Assembly: GCA_934691625.1 (NCBI GenBank) | Contig: CAKUTA010000015.1 | Coordinates: 1 to 56,400 of the forward strand | Reading direction: 5' to 3' | DNA length: 56,400 nt | Source: an uncultured Bacteroidales bacterium | GTDB lineage: Bacteria; Bacteroidota; Bacteroidia; Bacteroidales; UBA932 | Shown: positions 42,976-53,511 of the stretch, one piece after another | How the letters are laid out: every line of letters begins with the position of its first letter | Position numbering within the stretch: position 1 is the stretch's first letter | Program-made: the position numbers and the translations under genes | Notes under the pieces: model-generated | Database searches by the model: none | The model's input: only the letters and a program-made list of their open reading frames with translations | What the model was told of the DNA's origin: nothing

Positions 42976-44859
42976 ATGAATAAAAATACTATTATCGGCT
43001 TTGTGCTGATAGGTGTGATTCTGTTCGGATTTACCTGGTTCCAGTCAAAGCAATATGAGAAGCAGGTCGCATATCAGGAACAGCAGGATTCTATAGCAAG
43101 GGTTGAAAAACTTGCACAGTACAGGGCCGACAGCATCGCCGGAAGGCTTCCAGCAGCAGATACTCTTGAAGCAGAAATAGCTCCGGCAGGCGGCTTTACA
43201 CCAGCACCTATTTATAAGGATACTCTCCTGGAAGCGGCGCATAATGCGGCGGATACATTCTATAAGATTGAAAATGATAAGATCGCTGTAGAGTTTGCCG
43301 CACGTGGGGCACAGCCTTACTCCGTAAGGGTAAAGGACTACAGGAATTACGATTCCACAGATCTGTATCTGTTCAGGCCTGGCGATAGCGAAATGGGCAT
43401 TGGCATCTACACAGGAGAAACTATCAACACGAAGGATTTCGTGTTCCAGCTTGCAGAAAAGACTGAAAACTCCATTGTGATGCGCCTTCCTTTCAGAAAC
43501 GGCGGGTACATCCAGCAGAAATACACATTGACCCCTGGCTCGTATGTTGTCAGCAACGAGCTGTCCTTTGTGGGCATGAACGGAATTATCCCGAAGAATG
43601 TATCCTACTATGATTTCGACTGGGAGGTGACTATCCCGAGAATGGAGAAAGGCTACAAGAACGAGGTGCAGTATTCCAAGATCGACTATTATTTCGGAGG
43701 AGACAAGAAGCCTGAAGAAATAGGACGTGGGCGCAATGCTGACAAGCGTATCGAGAACAGAGTCGAGTGGTTCGCATTCCAGCAGCAGTTCTTTTCTGCG
43801 ATAATGAGACCTGCCAATCAGTTCACGTCAGGAGAGCTAGCCATTACCTTCATTCCGGAAGATGACCCTAGCCATAATCTTATGGCATGCGTGTCCAGAA
43901 TGCGCGGCGATTTCAAGATTACCGATAATGTAAAGATAGACAATGAGTTCTATTTTGGACCGAACCATTACAGGACATTGAAGTCATACGGACAGAAATA
44001 TGAGAAGATCATTCCTCTGGGAGGATGGCTGGTCGGCTGGTTTACCAAATGGGTGATCATTCCGCTGTTCGACTTCCTGCACAAGTTTATCTCCAACTTC
44101 GGTATCATCATCCTTCTCATGACAGTGTTCATCAAGATTGTGGTGCTGCCGTTTGCATACAAGTCCTATTCTTCATCAGCGAAGATGCAGGCGCTCAAGC
44201 CTGAAATGGACAAGATCAACGCGAAATATCCTAAGCAGGAGGATGCCCTGAAGAAACAGCAGGCGACGATGGAGCTTTATAAGCGTGCCGGTGTTAACCC
44301 GATGGGCGGATGCCTTCCGATGCTTCTTCAGCTGCCTATCCTCTGGGCGATGTTCAGGTTCTTCCCTGCATCAATTGAGCTTCGTCAGCAGTCATTTCTC
44401 TGGGCGGACGACCTGAGCGCATACGATACGATCCCGCTTCTGGACTTCGGAACAAGAATTCCGCTGCTCGGTGACCACATCTCTCTATTCGCGCTTCTGA
44501 TGGCAGTGTCAATGTTCTTCTACTCGAAGATCACGACACAGGGGCAGATGTCGTCCAACGATCCGAATACAGCGTCAATGCGTTTCATGAGCGTATGGAT
44601 GATGCCTATCATGATGTTCTTCATCTGTAACAGTCTCTCTGCAGGACTTACATATTACTATCTGCTCTCCAATCTTATCACAATGCTGGAGACCTGGATA
44701 ATAAAGAAATTCTTCGTGCGCCCTGAAGATGTGCTTGCGAAGCTGAAGGCTTCAGAAGGCAAGCCAATGCCGAAGAGCAAATGGCAGCAGCGTCTCGAGG
44801 ATGCTCAGAAGATGCAGCGCCAGATGATGAAGGAGCAGGAAAAGAAAGCAAGACGTTAA
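42976..44859 (+). CDS. yidC: membrane protein insertase YidC
   Basis: 627 residues, the length expected for Bacteroidetes YidC. N-terminal TM (IIGFVLIGVILFGFTWFQS), a large periplasmic beta domain (about 60-350), then the five-TM insertase core: KWVIIPLFDFLHKFISNFGI, VLPFAYKSYSSSAKMQALKPEMD with the conserved Arg/Lys-rich loop, NPMGGCLPMLLQLPILWAMF, and the C-terminal basic tail. Inserts inner-membrane proteins alone or with SecYEG. Upstream partner: DUF349 protein. Confidence 0.97.
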   Translation: MNKNTIIGFVLIGVILFGFTWFQSKQYEKQVAYQEQQDSIARVEKLAQYRADSIAGRLPAADTLEAEIAPAGGFTPAPIYKDTLLEAAHNAADTFYKIENDKIAVEFAARGAQPYSVRVKDYRNYDSTDLYLFRPGDSEMGIGIYTGETINTKDFVFQLAEKTENSIVMRLPFRNGGYIQQKYTLTPGSYVVSNELSFVGMNGIIPKNVSYYDFDWEVTIPRMEKGYKNEVQYSKIDYYFGGDKKPEEIGRGRNADKRIENRVEWFAFQQQFFSAIMRPANQFTSGELAITFIPEDDPSHNLMACVSRMRGDFKITDNVKIDNEFYFGPNHYRTLKSYGQKYEKIIPLGGWLVGWFTKWVIIPLFDFLHKFISNFGIIILLMTVFIKIVVLPFAYKSYSSSAKMQALKPEMDKINAKYPKQEDALKKQQATMELYKRAGVNPMGGCLPMLLQLPILWAMFRFFPASIELRQQSFLWADDLSAYDTIPLLDFGTRIPLLGDHISLFALLMAVSMFFYSKITTQGQMSSNDPNTASMRFMSVWMMPIMMFFICNSLSAGLTYYYLLSNLITMLETWIIKKFFVRPEDVLAKLKASEGKPMPKSKWQQRLEDAQKMQRQMMKEQEKKARR

Positions 44860-44869
44860 ACACAATGTC

Positions 44870-45529
44870 ATGTCGATAGCTTCGAAAATAAATGAGCTTC
44901 ATAATGAACTGCCACAGGACGTAAGACTTGTGGCAGTTTCCAAATTCCACCCGGCTGAATGTATAATGGAGGCATACAATGCCGGTCAGCGTCTGTTTGG
45001 CGAGAACCGTCCGCAGGAATTTGCGGCGAAATGCAAGGTGCTTCCTGCGGATATACAGTGGCATTTCATCGGCCACCTCCAGACAAACAAGCTTAAACTC
45101 GTGCTTCCGTATGCATATATGGTGCAGTCAGTGGATTCGCTTCATCTGCTGGAAGATATCGAGAAATGGGGGAGTGCAGAAGGAAAAACCGTGCGGGTGC
45201 TCCTGGAGCTGCATCTTGGAGCTGAGGAGACAAAGCATGGCCTTACAGATGCTGAAATAATGCAGATTCTGGACTCGGCTGCCCTATATTCTCATGTATG
45301 CTTCTGTGGGCTTATGGGTATGGCTACCAATACGGATGATGAATCTGTGGTCAGGGCGGACTTCTCCAGGATAGCATCCCTGAAGCAGCATCTGGCCTCT
45401 ATCCATCCTGAGCTGACGGAGTTTGAGGAGCTTTCTATCGGAATGTCAGAGGATTACAGAATAGCCATCCAGTGCGGTGCGACGATGGTGCGTATCGGCT
45501 CCAGCATATTCGGTCCGAGGCAGTATTGA
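44870..45529 (+). CDS. YggS/PLPBP family pyridoxal-phosphate protein
   Basis: 219 residues. The fold-III PLP signature is clear: VRLVAVSKFHP (the Lys of SKFHP binds PLP), GENRPQEFAAKC, IQWHFIGHLQTNK, GLMGMATNTDD and the phosphate-binding LSIGMSEDYRIAIQCGATMVRIGSSIFG. It controls PLP homeostasis and has no catalytic activity known. Starts 10 bp after yidC and is probably the last gene of that operon. Confidence 0.95.
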   Translation: MSIASKINELHNELPQDVRLVAVSKFHPAECIMEAYNAGQRLFGENRPQEFAAKCKVLPADIQWHFIGHLQTNKLKLVLPYAYMVQSVDSLHLLEDIEKWGSAEGKTVRVLLELHLGAEETKHGLTDAEIMQILDSAALYSHVCFCGLMGMATNTDDESVVRADFSRIASLKQHLASIHPELTEFEELSIGMSEDYRIAIQCGATMVRIGSSIFGPRQY

Positions 45530-45543
45530 ATGCGGTTCACGCC

Positions 45544-46707
45544 TCACGCTTTCAGCTCATCAATCATTGCCTTTGCTACGGCTGCGGAAGCTCCGCGTCC
45601 GCCTAGGGCGTCACGGATTTCCTGATATCCGACTTGCATTGTTTCACGGTATTCCTTGTCTTCGATAAGCCTGCGCACTTCCTGAAGGATATTGTCCGGA
45701 GTGAAATAATATTGCAGCAGTTCCCTGAAACACATGCGGTTAAGGATAAGGTTCCCTAACGATATGAATCTGATCTTGATTATCTGTTTGGCTATCACGA
45801 AATTGATCTCGGCTCCCTTGTAGGCGACTACCTGAGGCGTTCCGATCAATGCTGTCTCCAGCGATGCTGTACCGGAATTGACGACAGCTGCGTCTGCATG
45901 CCGCAGAACCGCATAGCTCTGGCCGAACAGAACTTTCACATAGCTGTCACGCCCTGCCATATATCTGCTGTAGTCTGACATTGACCTGGACGGTGCCGCC
46001 GCCAGGATGAACTGGTATCCCGCATATTGCGGCAGAGCGTGCATCTTGTCCGCGAAATCCATGAACACAGGCATCATTGATGTTATCTCACCTGTCCTGG
46101 AGCCAGCCATAAGTGCTATTATCGGCTTGTCCTCCAGGTGATTGCGCGTCAGAAACTCTTGTCTGGCCTCTTTCAGCGCATCTGAATTGTCAATGGCGTC
46201 GATAAGCGGATTTCCCTTATATACGAAACCTACGCCCTTCCTGGTGAAATATGGAATCTCGAACGGGAATACGATAAAGAGCTTGTCCACATACGCCTTG
46301 ATCTTCTTTATGCGGCTTTCGCGTGAGGCCCATACCTTCGGCGCAATGTAGTAGAATACCTTGAACCCTTTCTTGTGCGCAAATTCCGCCACACGGAAAT
46401 TGAACCCCGGGTAGTCGATCAGGATGACAACATCAGGCTTCCATGACATAATGTCAGTGAAGCATCTCTTGAACTTGCTGAAATAGGACCTGGCTTTCAG
46501 TACCACCTGCACAAATCCGATGATAGCCCCGTCCTTGTAGTCCTGCACGAGTCCTTCTCCGCTCTGGTGCTCCTTGAACACGCCATTCATCAGATCTCCT
46601 CCCCAGAATCTGATATCTGCTTCAGGATCCTCCTGATACAGCCCCCTCATCAGATTTGAGCCGTGCAGATCTCCCGATGCCTCTCCTGCGATTATATAAT
46701 ATTTCAT
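45544..46707 (-). CDS. lpxB: lipid-A-disaccharide synthase
   Basis: 387 residues, normal for LpxB. Starts MKYYIIAGEASGDLHGSNLM, then VVILIDYPGFNFRVAEFAHKKG, YYIAPKVWASRESRIKKI, LMAGSRTGEI and AAVVNSGTASLETALIGTPQVVAYK. Condenses UDP-2,3-diacylglucosamine and lipid X to the lipid A disaccharide at the inner membrane. It follows surE by 11 bp, a common pairing in Bacteroidetes. Confidence 0.97.
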   Translation of the reverse strand: MKYYIIAGEASGDLHGSNLMRGLYQEDPEADIRFWGGDLMNGVFKEHQSGEGLVQDYKDGAIIGFVQVVLKARSYFSKFKRCFTDIMSWKPDVVILIDYPGFNFRVAEFAHKKGFKVFYYIAPKVWASRESRIKKIKAYVDKLFIVFPFEIPYFTRKGVGFVYKGNPLIDAIDNSDALKEARQEFLTRNHLEDKPIIALMAGSRTGEITSMMPVFMDFADKMHALPQYAGYQFILAAAPSRSMSDYSRYMAGRDSYVKVLFGQSYAVLRHADAAVVNSGTASLETALIGTPQVVAYKGAEINFVIAKQIIKIRFISLGNLILNRMCFRELLQYYFTPDNILQEVRRLIEDKEYRETMQVGYQEIRDALGGRGASAAVAKAMIDELKA

Positions 46708-46718
46708 GATTCCAGAAT

Positions 46719-47570
46719 TTATATGCGAAAATCCTTGTCAAGCCCGGAGGATATGAGATGCTCCTTCTCCGAATAGTCGGTCGAGTCAATGTTATCGGCC
46801 ACAATGCTGATGTAGCCTGCCTCCATAAGCTTGTGGTCTGCCCTCCAGTCATTTTCAGGGTTATCGGAGAAATCTCCGACCATCATGTAGAGCTTCTCTT
46901 CAGGCTCCGTTTCAGGAACGGATGCCTGTCCGAGCGATTCCGGCGTGATGCCATACCTCTTATATATAGAAGGATTCCAGTCACGGAACTCCCTGACCCA
47001 CCTGCCCATGCCCTGATGTCCTACACGGATTCCCTTGATCTTGTCTGCCGGAATATCCGGGAAATTGACATTGAAATAGACTCCCTGGCGGGCTGTCGTG
47101 AAAGACGACATCAGATTGCGGAAGATGTCAGGAAAGAACTGCCTCACTGCGCTGAAGTCCGCATCCGGGTTCAATGTGTCCAGGGAAACGCCTATGGCTG
47201 GGATTCCATTCAGGGCAGCTTCCGCCGCAGCTCCGAGAGTCCCGGAATAGCATGCTGCGGTGGCTGCGTTGGATCCATGGTTTATACCTGACACCACGAC
47301 ATCTGGAAATCTGTCCAGAAATGGAACGTTGAGCCCGAATTTCACGCAGCTGGCAGGCGTTGCATCCAGATAGGACCATTTCCCGGGTTTCTCATCCGGA
47401 AGCTCCTTGTAAGCAATCTGCTTCAGTCCGAGAGAAACTGCCATCCCCATTCCGGACTGGTGCTTTTTCGGGGCAATGACAGTGACATTGCCAAATTGGC
47501 ACATGATTTCTGACAGGACATGGATTCCTTTTGCCTTATATCCGTCATCGTTGGTAATCAGTATATTCAT
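46719..47570 (-). CDS. surE: 5'-nucleotidase SurE
   Basis: 283 residues from ATG 47570; a GTG at 47576 is possible. SurE motifs: MNILITNDDGYKAKG (D8, D9), VIAPKHQSGMGMAVS, VVSGINHGSNAATAACYSGTLGAA, and VYFNVNFPD later. Metal-dependent 5'-nucleotidase. First gene of the surE-lpxB operon, with its -7 box at 47622-47629. Confidence 0.95.
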   Translation of the reverse strand: MNILITNDDGYKAKGIHVLSEIMCQFGNVTVIAPKKHQSGMGMAVSLGLKQIAYKELPDEKPGKWSYLDATPASCVKFGLNVPFLDRFPDVVVSGINHGSNAATAACYSGTLGAAAEAALNGIPAIGVSLDTLNPDADFSAVRQFFPDIFRNLMSSFTTARQGVYFNVNFPDIPADKIKGIRVGHQGMGRWVREFRDWNPSIYKRYGITPESLGQASVPETEPEEKLYMMVGDFSDNPENDWRADHKLMEAGYISIVADNIDSTDYSEKEHLISSGLDKDFRI

Positions 47571-47621
47571 GCTCACAGCTGTTTAAACGATATAGTCAGA
47601 TTGGCTCTGAATTTTTCTTGG

Positions 47622-47629
47622 CAAAGATA
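47622..47629 (-). promoter_or_regulatory. -7 box TATCTTTG of surE-lpxB
   Basis: Exact match on the minus strand, about 50 bp before the surE ATG. It lies 22 bp from the divergent -7 box of gap. Confidence 0.6.
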
Positions 47630-47651
47630 GGTAAATATTCAAAAAATTGGC

Positions 47652-47659
47652 TAATTTTG
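47652..47659 (+). promoter_or_regulatory. -7 box TAATTTTG of gap
   Basis: Exact match on the plus strand, leaving an A/T-rich leader of about 70 bases before the gap ATG, as often seen for highly expressed Bacteroidetes genes. Confidence 0.55.
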
Positions 47660-47726
47660 CACCGTTTTTGCAGTGGAATCCTGCGGAAAGTTAAAAGTTG
47701 AAAATATAGTTTAACTTAATAAATAA

Positions 47727-48734
<1,008 letters not shown>

Positions 48735-48770
48735 TTTCACTGAAATCTTGATATAAAGCATATTCAGCTG

Positions 48771-48802
48771 GCGGTCAGAATATTCTTCTGGCCGCTTTTT
48801 TT
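48771..48802 (+). terminator. rho-independent terminator of gap
   Basis: GCGGTCAGAA pairs with TTCTGGCCGC (one G-T pair), loop of five bases, followed by seven Ts. About 37 bp after the gap stop codon. Confidence 0.85.
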
Positions 48803-48862
48803 ATGCCTATATCCGCGGCAATTCAGACTTTCCAGAGAATAATGTCATGTATAATCCCATTT

Positions 48863-48925
48863 CACCGGACGAAACGGCAAAAACGCCTACTTCGTCCGGT
48901 GAGGCGGCTTTTCTCCGGAGAAAAG
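48863..48925. promoter_or_regulatory. paired hairpins upstream of hutH
   Basis: CACCGGACGAA (48863-48873) and TTCGTCCGGTG (48891-48901) form a perfect 11-bp stem; its loop contains GCC that could instead pair with the GGC just after the stem. A perfect 18-bp palindrome CTTTTCTCCGGAGAAAAG follows at 48908-48925. They lie before the hutH promoter (49045), so they are not in its leader. They may be leftovers of a repeat or a separate RNA. Confidence 0.4.
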
Positions 48926-49044
48926 ACTTTCCACCAACCGCTTTTGTCACAATCACCAACCAAAAATGTCATTTATCTGCGACATTCAGCTGTTTTATTC
49001 ATGATTCCAGGCTGTCCTGGCTTTCATTATAGCGGTAAATTCAT

Positions 49045-49052
49045 TACATTTG
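49045..49052 (+). promoter_or_regulatory. -7 box TACATTTG of hutH-sdaA
   Basis: Exact TAnnTTTG match 51 bp before the hutH ATG at 49104. It overlaps the longer open frame (from 49050), which argues against that start. Confidence 0.6.
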
Positions 49053-49103
49053 TCTGATTTGACGGAGTCTTTCCGTCTGGACAGTAAAACGGTAAGAAAC
49101 ACA

Positions 49104-50636
49104 ATGATAGAAATCAATGAGCGCCTGACGCTCCGCGAGATGGAGCAGGTTCTGTATGACGGCGATACGATAAGAGTCTCTGATGCCTTGCGGAGCCGTG
49201 TCGTCGCGAGCTATGAATTCTTGAAGGACTTCTCTCAGGATAAAGTAATCTATGGCATAAATACCGGCTTCGGTCCGATGGCTCAATGGAGGATTGAGGA
49301 TAGTCATCTGAAAGAACTGCAGTACAATATTATACGCAGTCATTCCACCGGTGTTGGAGAGCCCTTGCCTGACATCTGCGTCAGGGCTGCAATGCTTTCA
49401 CGTCTGATGACATTTATTGAAGGGCATTCAGGAGTTCATGTGAGTCTCATTGACCTTCTTGTGGAATTTATAAACCGGGGAATATGCCCTGTGGTTCCAC
49501 GTCACGGAAGTGTAGGGGCTAGCGGTGACCTTGTTCAGCTTGCCCATATAGCATTGACATTGATTGGCGAGGGAGATGTTTCGTACAGAGGTGAAATCAG
49601 GCCGGCAGGCGAGGTGCTCTCGGAGAACGGGCTGAAGCCTCTTGAAATGTATATCCGTGAGGGGCTTGCTGTCACAAACGGAACGGCTGTGATGACAGGG
49701 ATAGGTGCTGTCAATCATATCCTGGCAGGAAGGCTTCTTGGATGGGAGATCCTGTGTTCCGTGCTCATGAACGAGATAGCATCCTCGTATGATGACTTCA
49801 TGTCTGAAGTCCTTAATGGCCTGAAGCATCATCCCGGGCAGATATTTGTTGCAAAGTGCATGAAATTCCTGTCAGAAGGCAGTAAGATGCTGAAAAGCAG
49901 GCAGGTGGAGCTGTACCATAAATCAGGGGAGCCTGTGTTCAAGCAGAAAGTGCAGCCGTATTATTCATTAAGATGTGTGCCTCAGATTCTGGGGCCTGTA
50001 TATGACACCTGGGAGGCCGCAGGCGATGTCATTGAAGATGAGGTCAATTCGGTAGATGACAATCCGATCGTCGATATGGCTGGCGCCAATGTCATCCATG
50101 GCGGAAACTTTCATGGCGACTATATCTCATTCGAGATGGACAAGCTGAAGATTGCCGTGACGAAGATGACAATGCTTGCGGAGCGTCAGATGAACTATCT
50201 TTTCCATGACAGGATAAACGGGATACTGCCTCCTTTCGTAAATCTCGGCGTGCTCGGGCTGAACTATGGCCTGCAGGCCTCTCAGTTCACAGCGACGTCC
50301 ACTACTGCGGAAAGCCAGACATTGTCGAATCCGATGTATGTCCATTCGATACCGAACAATAATGACAATCAGGACATTGTGAGCATGGGCACGAATTCCG
50401 CCCTTATCTGCCGCACTGTCATCGAGAACTGCAGCCAGGTTATGGCGATACATCTGATGGCATTGGCACAGGCTGTTGACTGCCTTGACGCAGCAGACAG
50501 GCTTGCCCCTGCGACCAGGAAGCTTTATGACAAGGTACGTGCGCTCGTGCCAGTATTCAAGGAAGACACACCTAAGTATAATGAGATAAAGAAGCTGCAG
50601 GAACTGCTGCTGGCATCATCTCCCGTAGAGCTGTAA
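49104..50636 (+). CDS. hutH: histidine ammonia-lyase
   Basis: 510 residues from ATG 49104. The MIO cofactor triad is in GSVGASGDL (A139-S140-G141), preceded by YGINTGFGPMA; the late FTATSTTAESQTLSNPMYVHS and NNDNQDIVSMG blocks are typical of the family. Deaminates histidine to urocanate. No other hut genes are in the window, and phenylalanine/tyrosine lyase activity cannot be ruled out. Followed by a serine dehydratase gene after 25 bp, which suggests an amino-acid deamination operon. Confidence 0.92.
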   Translation: MIEINERLTLREMEQVLYDGDTIRVSDALRSRVVASYEFLKDFSQDKVIYGINTGFGPMAQWRIEDSHLKELQYNIIRSHSTGVGEPLPDICVRAAMLSRLMTFIEGHSGVHVSLIDLLVEFINRGICPVVPRHGSVGASGDLVQLAHIALTLIGEGDVSYRGEIRPAGEVLSENGLKPLEMYIREGLAVTNGTAVMTGIGAVNHILAGRLLGWEILCSVLMNEIASSYDDFMSEVLNGLKHHPGQIFVAKCMKFLSEGSKMLKSRQVELYHKSGEPVFKQKVQPYYSLRCVPQILGPVYDTWEAAGDVIEDEVNSVDDNPIVDMAGANVIHGGNFHGDYISFEMDKLKIAVTKMTMLAERQMNYLFHDRINGILPPFVNLGVLGLNYGLQASQFTATSTTAESQTLSNPMYVHSIPNNNDNQDIVSMGTNSALICRTVIENCSQVMAIHLMALAQAVDCLDAADRLAPATRKLYDKVRALVPVFKEDTPKYNEIKKLQELLLASSPVEL

Positions 50637-50661
50637 AACTGTTGATATAGCAAGATATAAA

Positions 50662-51879
50662 ATGAAATCTCTCAGAGAATTATATAAGATTGGAAGAGGT
50701 CCGTCAAGCAGCCATACGATGGGGCCGATGAGGGCGGCGCAGATATTCCTGGAGGAGCACCGTGATGCAAGCTCGTTTCAGGTGACATTGTACGGAAGTC
50801 TTGCCGCTACAGGCAAGGGGCACATGACCGATGTCGCCATAAATGACGAGCTTAGGCCGGTCGCTCCTGTCGAGATAATATGGAAACCGTCCGTGTTTCT
50901 TCCTTTCCATCCTAATGGGATGAATTTCAAGTCGCTGGATGAAAACGGAAATGTTACGGGCGACTGGACAGTCTATAGTGTCGGCGGCGGTGCGCTGTCG
51001 GAAGGGAAAGCCAGTGACAGGTTCGATACCGAGAACAATGTCTATGAGCTGGAGCGTCTGTCTGATATCCAGAGCTGGTGCGAGGAGAAGGGGCGCAACT
51101 ACTGGGAATATGTGGAAGTGTGCGAAGGGGAGTCCATCTGGGATTACCTCATGGAGATATGGGAGGCGATGAAGGAGGCTGTGGAGCGTGGAATTGAGCA
51201 TGAAGGTGTCCTCCCCGGACCGCTCAACCTTGCCCGCAAGGCGCCTACATATTATGTGAAGGCTACAGGATATAAGAAGTCTCTTCAGACACGTGGGCTC
51301 GTCTATGCTTATGCCCTTGCAGTCAGTGAGGAGAATGCTTCCGGCGGGAAGATCGTAACTGCGCCTACATGCGGTGCGAGCGGGGTTGTCCCTGGAGTTC
51401 TTTACCATATCCAGAAGGGTCATGAATTCAGCGATACAAAGATGATACATGCGTTGGCTACCGCCGGAATAATCGGCAATGTCGTCAAGCGCAATGCTTC
51501 AATATCCGGAGCGGATGTCGGCTGCCAGGGCGAGGTCGGCGTGGCATGTGCAATGGCTGCGGCTGCTGCCTGCCAGCTGTTCGGCGGGAGTCCGTCGCAG
51601 ATAGAGTATGCCGCGGAGATGGCTTTGGAGCATCATCTTGGCATGACATGCGACCCTGTATGCGGTCTTGTGCAGATACCATGTATAGAGCGTAACGCCT
51701 TTGCTGCAACAAGGGCACTGGACGCTAACTTGTATGCCGCTTTCTCTGACGGTAAGCACCGTGTGTCGTTCGACAGGGTTGTGGAGGTCCTGAAGCAGAC
51801 AGGGCATGATATCCCGTCTCTTTACAAGGAGACCAGCGAGGGTGGGCTAGCAAAAGGCTTCGGACAGGCTCTTCAGTAG
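50662..51879 (+). CDS. sdaA: L-serine ammonia-lyase, iron-sulfur dependent (fused alpha/beta)
   Basis: 405 residues. The N-terminal beta domain starts IGRGPSSSHTMGPMRAAQIF; the alpha domain begins near residue 200 and holds TAPTCGASGVVPGVLYHIQ and the 4Fe-4S cysteine pattern (CQGEVGVACAMAAAAACQ, then CDPVCGLVQIPCIERN). Converts serine to pyruvate and ammonia in the cytosol. Second gene of the operon with hutH. The MITE-like remnant at 51889 begins 10 bp after its stop. Confidence 0.95.
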   Translation: MKSLRELYKIGRGPSSSHTMGPMRAAQIFLEEHRDASSFQVTLYGSLAATGKGHMTDVAINDELRPVAPVEIIWKPSVFLPFHPNGMNFKSLDENGNVTGDWTVYSVGGGALSEGKASDRFDTENNVYELERLSDIQSWCEEKGRNYWEYVEVCEGESIWDYLMEIWEAMKEAVERGIEHEGVLPGPLNLARKAPTYYVKATGYKKSLQTRGLVYAYALAVSEENASGGKIVTAPTCGASGVVPGVLYHIQKGHEFSDTKMIHALATAGIIGNVVKRNASISGADVGCQGEVGVACAMAAAAACQLFGGSPSQIEYAAEMALEHHLGMTCDPVCGLVQIPCIERNAFAATRALDANLYAAFSDGKHRVSFDRVVEVLKQTGHDIPSLYKETSEGGLAKGFGQALQ

Positions 51880-51888
51880 GGCTTCCTG

Positions 51889-51946
51889 GAAGCTGTTTTG
51901 AATTTTACCTCAAACGACTTTTTAATCATTTCGATGCAGATTCTTA
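51889..51946. repeat. MITE-like element, copy D, reduced to its ends
   Basis: GAAGCTGTTTTGAA at the left and, on the other strand, TTAAGAATCTGCATCGAAAT plus GATTAAAAAGTCGTTTGAGG. The two terminal repeats of the family are joined with the middle deleted. The right end supplies the stop codon of the GH25 gene. Confidence 0.6.
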
Positions 51947-52831
51947 ATCTGCGAAATCGGGACTGATTACATTGAGATCCACAAGGCCGTCAACTCCGAA
52001 CACTACCGCCTTGTCTGTAAATTGCCACATCATCCATCCTTCACGTTCCGGCTTCTCCTCGCGGTAGTGGGCGACCCAGAGCGGATAATTGTCTTTTATA
52101 TCGTCAGAAAGCATATCTTTTATGAAGGATTCGTAGGAATACACAATCGGTGTGCGGTCATAATGCTCGCCGACAATCCGCAGCCAGGTCAATGCATTTG
52201 CATTCAGCTCCTTGCGGGTGCCGCCCTTGTGCATGCTCTCGATGTCCAGAATCGGGGGAAGATCATTCTCCCTGATGCGTCCGACTGCATGGATATAGTT
52301 TCTCGCCTGCTCCTCGGGGGACTTGGAAGACCTGAAGAAATGGTATGCCCCGCGTCCGTATCCGGCTTTTGCCGCTTCTTTCCAATATTTGTGGAATTTC
52401 TTGTCTTTTAATGATGTCCCTTCGCTTGCCTTAAGTATGACATAAGATATGGGGAGTATATCTTCGGCCTTGTTGACGGATCTTGTGGTATTGCCCTTGG
52501 AATCTATCATCACGTGAAGCGAATCCCATACTATGCGCCCAGGGTTATGATGTGAGATGTCTATGGCATAGCGATATAAATGCCCCGGAGCCTTGGCGCC
52601 TGTCTCGTATGACTTGTCGAAAGGCCGCTGAAGCACAGAGAATATAGTGAAGATGATGAATACGATGATGGAAATCCAGACCCTGAGGCTGATTCTGACT
52701 CCGGCACCTTTCTTTCTTGCCTGTCTATGAGGCTTCCTGCCTGATGTGGATTTCCTTGTCTTGCTGTATGTCTGCCTTCCTCTCTTGCCGGCAGATGATT
52801 TCCGCGCTGCCTGTGAAGCGTCGTTTTTCAT
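51944..52831 (-). CDS. GH25 lysozyme, membrane-anchored
   Basis: 295 residues. A very basic cytosolic N-terminus (about 1-45), one TM helix (about 48-68), then a GH25 domain: [69 protein letters not shown] (catalytic D and E), and WMMWQFTD near the end. Cleaves the N-acetylmuramic acid linkage of peptidoglycan in the periplasm. Divergent from the rubrerythrin gene. Confidence 0.94.
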   Translation of the reverse strand: MKNDASQAARKSSAGKRGRQTYSKTRKSTSGRKPHRQARKKGAGVRISLRVWISIIVFIIFTIFSVLQRPFDKSYETGAKAPGHLYRYAIDISHHNPGRIVWDSLHVMIDSKGNTTRSVNKAEDILPISYVILKASEGTSLKDKKFHKYWKEAAKAGYGRGAYHFFRSSKSPEEQARNYIHAVGRIRENDLPPILDIESMHKGGTRKELNANALTWLRIVGEHYDRTPIVYSYESFIKDMLSDDIKDNYPLWVAHYREEKPEREGWMMWQFTDKAVVFGVDGLVDLNVISPDFAD

Positions 52832-52839
52832 TCCTTGTT

Positions 52840-52851
52840 CAAATATATTTG
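52840..52851. promoter_or_regulatory. palindrome CAAATATATTTG shared by divergent promoters
   Basis: A perfect 12-bp palindrome. On the minus strand its TATATTTG half is the -7 box of the GH25 gene; on the plus strand its TTTG end is the -33 element of the rubrerythrin promoter. Confidence 0.5.
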
Positions 52852-52872
52852 CAAAAATAATGAAAATATTTC

Positions 52873-52880
52873 TACCTTTG
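52873..52880 (+). promoter_or_regulatory. -7 box TACCTTTG of the rubrerythrin gene
   Basis: Exact -7 match with TTTG at 52848-52851 as -33, spacing 21 bp: the best full promoter in the window. The ATG follows at 52904. Confidence 0.75.
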
Positions 52881-52903
52881 AAAAATTAAAAACTTTAATG
52901 ATT

Positions 52904-53446
52904 ATGGCAGAATTGAAAGGCTCAAAGACTGAGCAGAATCTCCAGACAGCTTTTGCCGGAGAGTCCCAGGCACATACAAAGTACCTTTATTATGCATCCA
53001 AGGCCATCAAGGATGGCTACGTCCAGATTGGCCGTCTTTTCGAGGAGACCGCCAAGAATGAGAAGGAGCATGCAAAGATATGGTTCAAATTCCTTCATGG
53101 CGGTGAAGTTCCTGAGACATCTGTAAATCTTGCAGATGCAGCTGCAGGCGAGAACTATGAGTGGACAGACATGTATGCAGAATTCGCGAAGACCGCCAAG
53201 GAAGAGGGCTTCAATGACATAGCATTCCTTTTCGAGAAAGTAGGTGCCATTGAGAAGACTCATGAGGAGCGTTACAGAAAGCTTCTTGATAATATCAAGG
53301 GCGGACTTGTATTCTCCCGTGATGAGGATATGATATGGGAGTGCTCAAACTGCGGTCATATCGTTATCGGAAAGAAGGCTCCTGAGGTCTGCCCTGTATG
53401 CAAGCATGCCAAGAGCTATTTCCTGATCAAGGCTGAGAACTATTAA
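52904..53446 (+). CDS. rubrerythrin
   Basis: 180 residues from ATG 52904; the frame opens at 52835, but that stretch holds the promoter. Ferritin-like diiron part: [52 protein letters not shown]. The C-terminal rubredoxin domain has two Cys pairs (CSNCG and CPVCK). It detoxifies hydrogen peroxide in anaerobes, with electrons from NADH via rubredoxin. Single gene with a strong terminator. Confidence 0.97.
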   Translation: MAELKGSKTEQNLQTAFAGESQAHTKYLYYASKAIKDGYVQIGRLFEETAKNEKEHAKIWFKFLHGGEVPETSVNLADAAAGENYEWTDMYAEFAKTAKEEGFNDIAFLFEKVGAIEKTHEERYRKLLDNIKGGLVFSRDEDMIWECSNCGHIVIGKKAPEVCPVCKHAKSYFLIKAENY

Positions 53447-53511
53447 TAGCCATTCCAGGTCAGATTTCATGTTGACGGAGTTGGCTGTGGAACGTAAATA
53501 ATTGGTTATTA

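Noticed and set aside
50704..51450. 248-residue minus-strand frame
   Set aside because: Shadow of the serine dehydratase gene, which has full cofactor motifs.
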